Source: Paenibacillus rhizovicinus (GTDB lineage: Bacteria; Bacillota; Bacilli; Paenibacillales; Paenibacillaceae). From it: a stretch of 64,000 bases of DNA. The stretch is from assembly GCF_010365285.1 (NCBI RefSeq), contig NZ_CP048286.1, positions 3,052,501 to 3,116,500 of the forward strand, read 5' to 3'. The notes under the pieces are model-generated. The model saw only the letters and a list, made by a program, of their open reading frames with translations, searched no databases and had not been told where the DNA came from. The position numbers and the translations under genes were made by a program. The stretch's first letter is position 1. Each line of letters opens with the position of its first letter. Shown here in pieces: positions 8,000 to 17,031 of this stretch.

Positions 8000-9292
8000 T
8001 TATCGCTGCGGCGTAAATGCAGCCGATTCCAGCGCTGCGGAATACGGACCTGCTTGGCCGGAGAGATTATGCGCTTTGACCCGATACCAGGTCGTTACCG
8101 TATGTGCACGGGTCGCGTCCGTCCAGGGCATGTCGTGATCGGCCGGACGTTTGTCCGCCAGCACATGCCACGGCCCTTCCGGGGACACGGTCGACTTCTC
8201 TACCGTATAGAATGCCGCGCCGACCACGCCTCGGATCGCAATGGCTCCGTTATGCTCGGCAATGACCGGCGCTTCGGGCACCGAGTGCTCCGTAACCGCC
8301 TTGCCGCTCATGGCAAAGGCATGCGCGCGCAACTGCGCGAACCGGACGGCAGCGTCCTCATTAACTCCGTTCCCCGGATAATGTACCGAGAATCCGTCGA
8401 AATGCTGCACATAGCCGCATGTATCATGATGCGGGAACAACGACCAGAAGAGCGTGCCCGATACCGCAGCATGCTCTTCGGCCGCCGTCAAGAACGCTGC
8501 CAGGTCGCACTGCGGCCAGCCGAATTCGCCTGCCATGTATACCTTGCCCGCTGCCGCGACCGCTTCCGCGTCCTTGATCAGCTCTGCCGCGTTAGCAGGA
8601 TAATAATGCACATCGAGAATGTCGAGGCTGTCGATTGCCAGCTTGTCCCGGTCCAGTTGAAACTGCTTGCCGTGCGCGACCAAATGATTGCCGTCCAGCG
8701 ATTTGATATAATCGGCGATGTCGGCCACCCAAGCCGCAGGGGCATCGTTAAGCTCATTGCCAAGCTCCCAGGCCATAATCGCCGGATCATCCTTGTAGGC
8801 GATCCCGGTAAAGCTGTTAACGCGATTAACGATCATCGCGATGTAGGCCTTATAATCCGCAATGACATCAGAATTCGTATAAAATGCATCCCGGTCATCC
8901 AGTCCGCGCCATTTCGTAAACGTTTCCCGTCCGCCGTGGTAATAGCTCCAGTTGCAGACGAACGGCACGACGAGCCGCAGCCCGCGCAGCCCCGCTTCCG
9001 TGATCGCAAAATCCACCTTGCGGAACGCTTCTTCATTATATTCGCCAAGCTCCGGCATAATCGCTTTGCTGCAGCCTTGCGATGCGGCAAGGGTGTGGGC
9101 GCGAACGACGGTCGCCCCCATCTCGAGCGCGGTATCGAGCGCATTCGCGACCCGAAACTCGGTCGGCCAATCGACGCCTCCTACGTTCTCGTCAAGCCCA
9201 AGCCAATAGATATTCGGGCCTGCGAAACGAAACGTCTTGCCCTCGAGCTGCAGGCCGCTGCCGGATCTTGTTACGAAAGTTTGCTTGTCCAT
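8000..9292 (-). CDS. intracellular GH5-like glycoside hydrolase (mannanase/cellulase type)
   Basis: 430-residue TIM-barrel glycosidase without signal peptide, so probably acting on imported oligosaccharides. The clan GH-A catalytic pair is visible: acid/base E180 in A-W-E-L-G-N-E and nucleophile E256 in Y-M-A-G-E-F-G-W. It is closely related in motif order to the catalytic domain of the giant secreted enzyme encoded upstream (A-W-E-T-G-N-E and L-G-E-F-G). The last ~85 residues look like a fibronectin III-type beta domain. Beta-mannan is a reasonable substrate guess, but exact GH5 subfamily and linkage are not readable. It lies downstream of the LacI regulator in the polysaccharide locus. Confidence 0.82.
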   Translation of the reverse strand: MDKQTFVTRSGSGLQLEGKTFRFAGPNIYWLGLDENVGGVDWPTEFRVANALDTALEMGATVVRAHTLAASQGCSKAIMPELGEYNEEAFRKVDFAITEAGLRGLRLVVPFVCNWSYYHGGRETFTKWRGLDDRDAFYTNSDVIADYKAYIAMIVNRVNSFTGIAYKDDPAIMAWELGNELNDAPAAWVADIADYIKSLDGNHLVAHGKQFQLDRDKLAIDSLDILDVHYYPANAAELIKDAEAVAAAGKVYMAGEFGWPQCDLAAFLTAAEEHAAVSGTLFWSLFPHHDTCGYVQHFDGFSVHYPGNGVNEDAAVRFAQLRAHAFAMSGKAVTEHSVPEAPVIAEHNGAIAIRGVVGAAFYTVEKSTVSPEGPWHVLADKRPADHDMPWTDATRAHTVTTWYRVKAHNLSGQAGPYSAALESAAFTPQR

Positions 9293-9378
9293 CCCTGTTA
9301 CCTGCCTCCCTGTTCGTCATGGGAAAATCCGTTCCGGAATCGATCCGCCGAAAATGCGTAAGCCCATGTGTATATCAA

Positions 9379-9393
9379 GACAATATAGTTGTC
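9379..9393. promoter_or_regulatory. palindromic operator candidate upstream of the intracellular GH5-like gene
   Basis: GACAA-TATAG-TTGTC is a perfect 5-5-5 palindrome 87 bases upstream of the ATG, in the presumed promoter region. Size and position fit a LacI-family operator, and the adjacent regulator gene is the obvious candidate to bind it. It does not match the palindrome before the regulator gene itself, so the link is inference. Confidence 0.4.
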
Positions 9394-9399
9394 ATGTGT

Positions 9400-9595
9400 A
9401 CGATTACCATTGAAGTGTATCACTAAATTTAACTATTTTCAACACAATTAAAATAGAGTAATTTTATTAAATTTAGTTGATCGAAGTGAGCTAAAAGCAT
9501 GCGCTACATGCCCGGATTTCGCTGCTTTTTCCGCAGTGTGCTGCACGGGGTACACTACATGCCCGGATTCCCATCGCGCATTCACCCCACATCAA
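9400..9595. repeat. AT-rich leader and a 51-bp-spaced direct repeat in the GH5/LacI intergenic region
   Basis: 9420-9480 is strongly AT-rich. Read on the minus strand it contains TTAATAAAATTA, a 12-mer also found upstream of the sugar-binding protein gene near 20751-20762. Then CTACATGCCCGGATT occurs twice, at 9504-9518 and 9555-9569. No gene is seen. Confidence 0.45.
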
Positions 9596-9640
9596 AAAAA
9601 AAGCCTCCAGGCGAAGCGACACGCTTCACCGGAGACTTTT
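9594..9640 (-). terminator. terminator after the LacI regulator gene
   Basis: On the minus strand GTCTCCGGTGAAGCG pairs with CGCTTCGCCTGGAGGC, followed by a run of nine T. It lies ~150 bases downstream of the regulator stop. Confidence 0.75.
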
Positions 9641-9787
9641 CCCAACCAGCCTATCTACGTTTTCCACGCCGAAAACCGGCTGTTGCCTGCCTGTCCATAC
9701 AGTCTATGCACGGCAGCCGGCCTCAATTACCTTTGCCTTACGCAAACCTGCGCCGCCACCGGCCGGCACTTCGCGCCAGCTCAGCGA

Positions 9788-10852
9788 CTACGCTTGACGG
9801 GCTTGCGTGGAATTCCGCTGCACGAGCGTCGTCGAGATCATGACGAGCTCGGGTAGTTTCCCGGGCTCCGCGATCCGTTCCAGGATCAGCTGCGCCGCTT
9901 TGACCCCGATCTCCTCCATCGGAACGTTGACCGTGGTCAGCTGAGGCTCCTTCAGTTCCGCCAGCGACAAATTGTCGAAGCTGACGACCGATACGTCCCG
10001 CGGACACTCCAGCCCCCATCCCGCAAAATGGGCCAGCGAATCGATCGCGATCAGATCGTTCGCGCAGAACATGGCCGTAACCGGCTGATCCCCCGTCAGT
10101 CTGCGCTGCAGTTCTTCCGGGAAACTCGGCTTCGTATACATGCCCGTGCCGCTAACCCCCATCCCTTCCACCACAACGAGGCTTGCGGCGTTGGCAGCGT
10201 CCCCGCGCTTGGCATTGAACGCCTGCACGGCATCGCCGAAACCGCGAAAACGTTCCGCGAAGCTCCACGTCGTATCCGCGTCGCCGACGAACGCCAGCCT
10301 CCGATGTCCCTCGGCAAGCAGCAAATTCGCCGCCTGATAGGCACCTTGATAATTGTTGGCAAGCACCATATCGATGTCCGGGTCCTGCGCGCTCGGGTCG
10401 ACCAGCACGAAGGGAAGCTTCTTCTTCTTCAACTGATCGGTGTACACGTCCGGAAGCTGGCCCAGCACGATGGCCCCTTCCACTTTGTTCTCGGTAATGC
10501 TCGACGGCATCCCTTCGTTGATGCGCACCGCGACGTCGAGTCCCGAGAGCAGCAAGCTGTAGCTTTGGCTCTCGAGTTCTTTATCGATGCCCTTAATGAT
10601 TTTGCCCCAGTATTCCGGGTCGTCAAGATATGCCCTAGGCATAAGCAGGGCCAGGTTGCCGGATCCGGTCGGAGTGCCGGACTTCTTCGCGGATTTAATC
10701 CGGTAGCCGACCTCTTCGGCCGTCTTCCAAATGACTTCTCTCGTCACTTCGTTGACCGCAGGGTCGTTGGACAAGGCCTTGGAAACCAGAGCCTTCGATA
10801 CATTTAATTTATCTGCGATACTTTGAAGCGTGACCTTCTGAATGACGCCCAC
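9788..10852 (-). CDS. LacI/PurR-family transcriptional regulator
   Basis: 354-residue repressor. The N-terminal helix-turn-helix (V-T-L-Q-S-I-A-D-K-L-N-V-S-K-A-L-V-S-K-A-L) spans about residues 7-28, followed by the hinge helix and a periplasmic-binding-like sensor domain (~60-340). It reads away from the giant GH5-SLH gene and sits between it and the intracellular GH5-like gene, all on the minus strand, so it is probably the local sugar-responsive repressor. The start is a GTG with a weak overlapping AAGGGG site. A 22-bp palindrome overlaps its own promoter, pointing to autoregulation. Confidence 0.9.
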   Translation of the reverse strand: MGVIQKVTLQSIADKLNVSKALVSKALSNDPAVNEVTREVIWKTAEEVGYRIKSAKKSGTPTGSGNLALLMPRAYLDDPEYWGKIIKGIDKELESQSYSLLLSGLDVAVRINEGMPSSITENKVEGAIVLGQLPDVYTDQLKKKKLPFVLVDPSAQDPDIDMVLANNYQGAYQAANLLLAEGHRRLAFVGDADTTWSFAERFRGFGDAVQAFNAKRGDAANAASLVVVEGMGVSGTGMYTKPSFPEELQRRLTGDQPVTAMFCANDLIAIDSLAHFAGWGLECPRDVSVVSFDNLSLAELKEPQLTTVNVPMEEIGVKAAQLILERIAEPGKLPELVMISTTLVQRNSTQARQA

Positions 10853-10866
10853 CCCTTAGCCGATTC

Positions 10867-10896
10867 GTTATAACCTAAGCATACTGGTTATTTCAA
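10867..10896 (-). promoter_or_regulatory. promoter of the LacI gene with overlapping palindromic operator
   Basis: On the minus strand TTGAAA and TTATAA are separated by 17 bases. ATAACC-N10-GGTTAT (10870-10891) covers the whole spacer. Such overlap is typical of autorepression by LacI-type proteins. Confidence 0.55.
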
Positions 10897-10918
10897 CTTT
10901 TTTCAACTTCATTCAGCA

Positions 10919-10966
10919 TGAAAAAAGCGAGGCGCCCGGACTCTCCCGCAACGCCCCGCTCCATCC
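10919..10966 (-). terminator. terminator after the giant GH5-SLH gene
   Basis: On the minus strand GAGCGGGGCG pairs with CGCCTCGCTT, followed by a T run. It separates the long enzyme gene from the regulator promoter. Confidence 0.75.
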
Positions 10967-10973
10967 AACCGGA

Positions 10974-13900
10974 TTAGCTGCCGAATCGCTCCAGCAACCT
11001 GTAAACCAATACCGCCGCTTGGGCCCTAGTTGCTTGGCCGGCCGGCTTGAACGTACCGTCCGGCATGCCGTTCATCAGACCGGCTCCCTGCACGGCTTGC
11101 ACCGCTTCCGCCGCATAGCCGCCAATCGCGTCCCCGTCGGAGAATGCTGCCGCATTCGCGGCCGAAACGCTTGGCAGCTGCTGCTTGACCGCCCGGTAAA
11201 TCATAACCGCCATGTCCTGGCGGGAAATCGGATCGTTAATGCCGAAGGTGCCGTCCGTCTTGCCCTGCACGATGCCGAGCTTCTGCGCGGCAGCCACGGC
11301 AGACGCATACCAAGCGCCCGCCTTTACGTCCTTAAAGCTGCTTGCGCTTCCCTCGTTCGTCCAATCAAGCGCCGCAGCCAGCATCGTAATAAACTCCGCT
11401 CGCGTCACGGCTTGACCCGGCTTGAATTGACTGCCGCCTGCGCCTTGAAGAATGCCTTTTGCCGCGAGCGATTCAATGCCCGGAACAGCCCAGGTTAATG
11501 GAGCGATATCGCTAAAGGACACCTTCACGTAAGCCGCGGCATATTTGCTGAAGTGCTTCGCACTGAATTCCACTTTCCCAGCAGCCGGATCGTACTTGCC
11601 GTTCTTCACCGACTGAAGGTTGTTCTGATCATCGATATAGTAAACGACGACGTGATTCGGATCCTCGCCAGGCTTAAGCACATACGGCAGCGATACCCGC
11701 ACTTCATTGCCCTGGAACCGATCGACGAGGATACCGTCCAGCCGCAAACTGAAATCGTAGACCGCGCTGCCGCCCAGCCGCGCTCGAACTTCGGCAGGAA
11801 GCGTCGACGGATCGACGTTCGCCACCGTTAATTGCATTTTCGAAGCTGCTGCGCCTGCGCTGTTCTTCAATGCGCCGCGATGAATGGAAACGGCTGCGAA
11901 TCCCGTGTCCACCGTAATCCATTCCGCCTCCGGATTCGCCTCGAACTGCTGCAGAGGCAGGTCCACCTGCACTGCCTTTGCGCCTTCGGCGCCCGTCAGA
12001 TGAATCGCCAGCGTCCGGCCCGACAGCTGTCCCAGCGCCTGCCGGATATCTTCCTCCCGCAGCGACGCAGCTGCATCGCCTTGCGCGTTCTTCGTCGGTT
12101 GAATCGTAATGATGCCATTATGGACATCCGCCTGCGGCGCAGATGGCACGCTTGGCGTTGTCGGTGTTGTCGGACCCGTCGGACCTGTTGGACCTGTTGG
12201 ATCCGTCGGATCTGTTGGATCTGTCGGGAGATCCCCCGTACGAATCAACGCCAGATCGTCCACTCCGATCCAGTTGCCGCCGACCGCGTCCTTGGAGTGG
12301 AACGACACCGTCATGGAGCCGCCGCGCACTTCCAGCTGCGACAGCTTGATATTCGCCCACTGGCCTTCGCCGGCCGGAATGGCAACGGCATGTTTATCCG
12401 CGCCGACTGCAGCGGTCATCTCCGCCGCTTCCTGACCGCCTTTGGATTTCGTCCAGGCGCTGAGCTCGTACACGCCGTCAGGCAGATTCGTCACGACGGT
12501 CGAGGAGGTCACTTCGTATGGCGAGCCATTCCAATGCACCAGCTTGTAGCTGCCGTCATGGGCTTCGCCTTCCAGCTTGACGGTGCCATCCGTCACGTCG
12601 TTGCCGTTCGCCTCCCGATGCGTCCAGCCCACCGGCAGCAGCGGCCACGCCGCTGCATCGACGACATCCTCCAAGCCGGCATTGCTCATATAATTGATAT
12701 CGCCGGTTTTGACGAGCTCTACATCGTCCACGCCGATCCAGTGGTCGCCCACGTCCTTGGAATGGAAGCCGATCGTAAGCCCTCCGCCTCGCACCTCGAT
12801 ATCTTGGATTTTAATATACGCCCACGCGCTCTCCCCCGCCGGGATCGCCGTACGCAGCGGCTCTTGATTGCCGACGGTCGCGAACATTTCCGCCGTCTGC
12901 TGGCCGCCCTTGGATTTGGTCCATGCGCGCAGCTCGTAGATGCCGTCCGGCAAATCGTCGATTCGCTGCGAAGAAGTCACCTCGTAAGGCGCGTTATTCC
13001 AATGCACCAGCTTGTACGCTCCGGTACGGGCGCCGCCCTCGAGCTTTACGATACCGTCCGTCACATCGTTGCCGTCCGCATCCTTATTCATCCAATGCGC
13101 CGGCAATATCGGCCACGCGGAAGCGTCCACCGCTTCTTCGAAGCCAGGATCGAGCAAATAATTCGTCTGCTGCGGCTGCCCGCCTCCGTCCGTATTCGGA
13201 TTATTCGGCACATTCACCTGAACCGTATACGTATCGGAGCTCATGACCGTCCCGTCGTACAGTTGCGCGGAAGCCTTAATATCCACGGTGCCGTTCGGGA
13301 GCTTGGAAGTCGAATACGTCCATGTTCCATCGGCTTGCACGGGCGCGTAGAAAACTTGCTTGCCCGCTTCCAGCGTTACGTATGGCGTACCTGTTGCCGT
13401 ACCGCTGATCGCGTAAGGCAGCGACGCAACCGATGTCTGCGACTTATCGATGGCAATCGCCGAATCGGTCAACCGATCTACGAAACTCGCGCCGTTAATA
13501 TCGTCGAAATACAACGTGCCGGAAGTCGACAACGAACTATCGCCGCCGCCCATGTAGAGCGAGAACGCCGTAATGTTCTGTTTCGGATCCGGTCTTGCCG
13601 TCGTATCGCCGCTGTACCAGCTCGGATAGCGGAACGAATCGAACGGCACGTACATGAGACGCGGGTCGGTTCCTCGAATAACCGTCTTCGTCTCCCAGAA
13701 CTTCCCGCTCGCATCGGTGAATTGAATGGCCAGCTCGTTGTTCGAGCCGTCCGGCTGCAGCCAGAAGCTGAAGCCGTCGTAGCCTTTCAAATTCAGAAAA
13801 TCCGGATTGAAGCTGCCGCCCGCATAGCCGGGACCGCCGAAGTTGTAATCCACCCGCAGACCGTAGCTGCCTTCCGACTTGTGCGTCTTGTCGAGCGACA

Positions 13901-16880
13901 GATCGAAGGAACCGCCGCCCGTATTGCGGGAGAACGCTTTGTTCAGCAGCGCGTTATAGCCGCCGTAGCCTTCGAAGCTATCCAGCTTCGTCGCGTTCGT
14001 CAGCTTGACGTCGTCAAGATACACCGCTCCGCTGGCTGCCGAAGCGTTATCGCCGCCGCCAACGTAAATCCCGAAGCTGCTCACGCTGCTTAAGTCGATG
14101 GCTTCCGCAGCCCCTGCCGCATCCTGATTCCATTGCGGCTGGACGAAGTCGGCCAGCTTCAGCTCCACCGTTCCGCCCGCAGTTCCAGTCATCGGAGTCG
14201 TCGATTCCCAGACGCGGCCGTCGCCGGTTTGCAGCTGGAAGGTCAGCTTGTTGCCGGAGCCGTCCGGCTTGATCCAGGCATGAAGCGCATCGAAGGCCGA
14301 CAGGTTCACGCCTCCCAGCTCTTGCGTCAACCCTGCGTAATACGCGCTGCCGAGGCTGTAATTGACGCGCACGCCGTAGCTGCCGCGATTCTTGTTCGCC
14401 GTATCCAGCGCAATCGAGATATCGTCGCCGTTGACGTTGCGTTCGTATCTCGCCTGCACGTTCGCGTCGCTGCCGTAGTCGTATTCCCCGTCCTCGAACA
14501 CGTTCGCCGGCGGTTTATCCGTGAGCGGAATCAGATTGACCCCGTAGCCGATTTCCACGCGGCCGATCGCCGGGGCCGCTCCGGCCGCCGTCGCCGGATA
14601 GACGAACTTCAGGTACTTCGTCGCGGCAGGAAGCGCAAAATCGGTATAAATCACTTTGCTCCAGCCGCTGCCCGCCGGCGTCTTCGCGACATCCGGGTTC
14701 GCCTGAACGTAATTGTCGCCGTCGGCCGAGGCGTATACCTTCAGCTCGTCCGTCACATTGGAATAGGAGGTAATCCGATAAGAGCCGATGTCGCCGTCCG
14801 TCTTATAGGTGATGGCTCCTGCGTCGCCATTGGTTCTGCCAAGCGCCGGCGCATTGTCCGTATATGGCTGCGCCGCTTGCAGACTCAGGTTCTCCGACTT
14901 GCCTGCATCCTTGCCCGAGAAGCTGTCGTCCAAAATAAACCCGTTCCGCGTAAGCGCGGGCACCGCCGCATAGCCCGTTCCGTCGTACGCGTAGGTCAGC
15001 TGAATGCGGTCGATTTGCACCGAATTGCTGCCGTCGATAACAAATTTCACATAACGCGTGCCGGGAGGCAGATCGCTTGCCGTCGTCACGCCTCCATCCT
15101 GCGCCGCAGGATGAATTTCCGTATAATTGCCATTCGTCGCGGAAGCGAACCATTTCACGGTGCCGCTGCCGGCAGAGGTAACGCTGACACTGTTGAGAGG
15201 CACTGGCGACGCATAGGTCAAATACCCGGGATTCGCCGTTGCCACATACGCCTTGAAGCCGACGCCGTCCTCGCCGCCTCCTCCCGTCAGCACGTTGGAG
15301 GATTGGTCGTACGCATATACATTGCGCTGTTCCTTGTCATTCGCGAGCAAGCTCATCTCGTCGGTAATAACATGAGCGGCCGAGGCGACATGGACCACGT
15401 TCGACCATTCGGAGGCGCCGGACTCGTTGACGCCGCGAACCCGGTAGTCGTAAGCCGTGCCGGTAAGCGCCGTCTCGTCGTGGAACGCCGGCGTTCCCGC
15501 GCGGCCGCCGTCGGAGAAGCCGTTCGCCACGGTCTCCCATTCCGTCCCGCCCTCAGGCAAACGCTGCACTTCGTACCCGGAAGCGCCGACGCTGCCTTTC
15601 CATTTGATATCCGCGACGGAATCGATGCCAAGCAGCACCGGAGCGTTGGCCGGAGCCGGAATCGGCGGCACGGCCGTTGTTTTGGCGACATCGCCCGCAT
15701 TCATATAGTGCGCGTATTTATAAACGGTACGAATGATGTCCGATTCCCCATAGTAATCGCCCGAAGCGAAGCCCGGCCAATGATAGGAAGCCCAGTTGCC
15801 CGGATTCTCGTCATGCCAGAAGAAACCGCCGTCGTCCTTATGCGGACGAAGCGACCAAATCATAATGCCGTCCGTGCCGTTCTTCAGTGCCGCGTCGTAC
15901 AGCGCGTCCACCGGCGCGCCGGACGTATAGAGTCCGAATTCGCCAAGAATGTAAGGCTTCTTCCCTGCGGCCGCCGCGCTGTCTTCGTTAATGCGGTCAA
16001 TGAAGTTGCCCGTATAGAAGTGGTCGCCGACGATATCCACATTCGGATCGGAGAGCGAATCATTGTTGACGGCGAAACGGCCGTCCAGCAGCAGCTGGCT
16101 CGGATTCTCGTCGTTCCTTACGTAATCGGCGATTTCCGTCGTCCAGGCTTGCGGAAACTTGTCCTGGTTGTAGCCGCCGAGCTCGTTGCCGGTCTCCCAG
16201 GCGAGGATTGCTTTATCGTCTTTATATTTCACGCCGGTAATCGTATTCACGCGGTTCATCATGTAGTGGATAACTTGCTTGAAGTCCGAGATGACTTCCG
16301 GATCGGTATAGAAGCCCCATGCATCCGGATCGCTTGCCGCATCGCCGCTGATCGTGCCCGGATGACGGAACGCGTAGTAGCTTTCAATGCCGCCCTCCCA
16401 TTGCCATTGATCGACGAACGGAATAATAAGCCGAACGCCGATTTGGTTGGCCAGCGCGAGCAGATGGTCGAGCCGCTTGAAACCGTCCTCATTAAACTGC
16501 ATGACGCCGCTGTCATTCGGACCGAGAATGAGCGCATAGGAGGCATTGGCCCCGTCGTAGCGTTTCACCGGCGGTACGTACGTCCGCGTCACGTTGCCGC
16601 CGATGGCGGCAATCGTTCGGAGCGCATCCTCCTGCGAGAAGTCCGAATCGCGCATGCCGCCCGGGTAGTTGAGGGAAGCGAAGCGGAACGGCTGGTCGCC
16701 GTCCATCAATTGATCGCCGGACGCCGTAATGAAATTCGAGAAGACGGACGCTGCCGGCGCTTCGTCGGCATAGGCAACGGCGGCGCCGCTCCCGATCGGC
16801 GAGAGCAATCCTCCGAGCACCGCGGCTGCCGACAGCAGCGAAATCGAACGCTTGAACGTGAATTTTCTAAGACGCGTCAA
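10974..16880 (-). CDS. giant secreted GH5-like glycoside hydrolase with carbohydrate-binding modules and three SLH domains
   Basis: About 1968 residues. Signal peptide (F-K-R-S-I-S-L-L-S-A-A-A ... A-Y-A-D-E) to about residue 40. Clan GH-A catalytic domain to ~410, acid/base glutamate near 233 (A-W-E-T-G-N-E) and nucleophile near 314 (I-L-G-E-F-G). Then a fibronectin III-like domain (~415-500), discoidin-like beta regions (~510-800), two CBM11/CIA30-like repeats (~800-965 and 970-1140), an Ig-like segment, two ~150-residue CBM4/9-like repeats (~1240-1395 and 1400-1548; both start G-F-E/G-L-E and carry W-I-G-V-D-D), a Pro/Thr/Gly linker (~1550-1580) and three SLH repeats (~1790-1965) for cell-wall anchoring. 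TTG at 16880 is preferred (AAAGGGTG six bases upstream); a GTG three codons earlier is the alternative. It probably degrades mannan or another plant beta-glycan at the cell surface and feeds the adjacent ABC importer. Confidence 0.88.
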   Translation of the reverse strand: MTRLRKFTFKRSISLLSAAAVLGGLLSPIGSGAAVAYADEAPAASVFSNFITASGDQLMDGDQPFRFASLNYPGGMRDSDFSQEDALRTIAAIGGNVTRTYVPPVKRYDGANASYALILGPNDSGVMQFNEDGFKRLDHLLALANQIGVRLIIPFVDQWQWEGGIESYYAFRHPGTISGDAASDPDAWGFYTDPEVISDFKQVIHYMMNRVNTITGVKYKDDKAILAWETGNELGGYNQDKFPQAWTTEIADYVRNDENPSQLLLDGRFAVNNDSLSDPNVDIVGDHFYTGNFIDRINEDSAAAAGKKPYILGEFGLYTSGAPVDALYDAALKNGTDGIMIWSLRPHKDDGGFFWHDENPGNWASYHWPGFASGDYYGESDIIRTVYKYAHYMNAGDVAKTTAVPPIPAPANAPVLLGIDSVADIKWKGSVGASGYEVQRLPEGGTEWETVANGFSDGGRAGTPAFHDETALTGTAYDYRVRGVNESGASEWSNVVHVASAAHVITDEMSLLANDKEQRNVYAYDQSSNVLTGGGGEDGVGFKAYVATANPGYLTYASPVPLNSVSVTSAGSGTVKWFASATNGNYTEIHPAAQDGGVTTASDLPPGTRYVKFVIDGSNSVQIDRIQLTYAYDGTGYAAVPALTRNGFILDDSFSGKDAGKSENLSLQAAQPYTDNAPALGRTNGDAGAITYKTDGDIGSYRITSYSNVTDELKVYASADGDNYVQANPDVAKTPAGSGWSKVIYTDFALPAATKYLKFVYPATAAGAAPAIGRVEIGYGVNLIPLTDKPPANVFEDGEYDYGSDANVQARYERNVNGDDISIALDTANKNRGSYGVRVNYSLGSAYYAGLTQELGGVNLSAFDALHAWIKPDGSGNKLTFQLQTGDGRVWESTTPMTGTAGGTVELKLADFVQPQWNQDAAGAAEAIDLSSVSSFGIYVGGGDNASAASGAVYLDDVKLTNATKLDSFEGYGGYNALLNKAFSRNTGGGSFDLSLDKTHKSEGSYGLRVDYNFGGPGYAGGSFNPDFLNLKGYDGFSFWLQPDGSNNELAIQFTDASGKFWETKTVIRGTDPRLMYVPFDSFRYPSWYSGDTTARPDPKQNITAFSLYMGGGDSSLSTSGTLYFDDINGASFVDRLTDSAIAIDKSQTSVASLPYAISGTATGTPYVTLEAGKQVFYAPVQADGTWTYSTSKLPNGTVDIKASAQLYDGTVMSSDTYTVQVNVPNNPNTDGGGQPQQTNYLLDPGFEEAVDASAWPILPAHWMNKDADGNDVTDGIVKLEGGARTGAYKLVHWNNAPYEVTSSQRIDDLPDGIYELRAWTKSKGGQQTAEMFATVGNQEPLRTAIPAGESAWAYIKIQDIEVRGGGLTIGFHSKDVGDHWIGVDDVELVKTGDINYMSNAGLEDVVDAAAWPLLPVGWTHREANGNDVTDGTVKLEGEAHDGSYKLVHWNGSPYEVTSSTVVTNLPDGVYELSAWTKSKGGQEAAEMTAAVGADKHAVAIPAGEGQWANIKLSQLEVRGGSMTVSFHSKDAVGGNWIGVDDLALIRTGDLPTDPTDPTDPTGPTGPTGPTTPTTPSVPSAPQADVHNGIITIQPTKNAQGDAAASLREEDIRQALGQLSGRTLAIHLTGAEGAKAVQVDLPLQQFEANPEAEWITVDTGFAAVSIHRGALKNSAGAAASKMQLTVANVDPSTLPAEVRARLGGSAVYDFSLRLDGILVDRFQGNEVRVSLPYVLKPGEDPNHVVVYYIDDQNNLQSVKNGKYDPAAGKVEFSAKHFSKYAAAYVKVSFSDIAPLTWAVPGIESLAAKGILQGAGGSQFKPGQAVTRAEFITMLAAALDWTNEGSASSFKDVKAGAWYASAVAAAQKLGIVQGKTDGTFGINDPISRQDMAVMIYRAVKQQLPSVSAANAAAFSDGDAIGGYAAEAVQAVQGAGLMNGMPDGTFKPAGQATRAQAAVLVYRLLERFGS

Positions 16881-16956
16881 TTCATACACCCTTTCATCGT
16901 GAAGTCATGCCGATGCCGGGCGGCCTGGCCAGCCGGTTATCCGGCAGTTCGAAATG

Positions 16957-17016
16957 CTTGCGTAACTGCTTGCTTATTTGCTTGCTTATTTGCTTGCTCG
17001 TTTGCATGCTTATTTG
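16957..17016. repeat. five 12-bp tandem repeats (CTTGCTTATTTG type)
   Basis: Units at 16957-16968 (degenerate), 16969-16980 and 16981-16992 (identical), 16993-17004 and 17005-17016 (one or two changes). They lie between the permease stop and the giant enzyme gene in the same operon, so they would be transcribed. A length-variable microsatellite-like tract. Confidence 0.8.
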
Positions 17017-17031
17017 CTCGACCGCCCGCCA

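Noticed and set aside
12160-12240. tandem repeat as an independent element
   Set aside because: It encodes the Pro/Thr/Asp/Gly linker of the giant enzyme and stays in frame, so it belongs to that gene.
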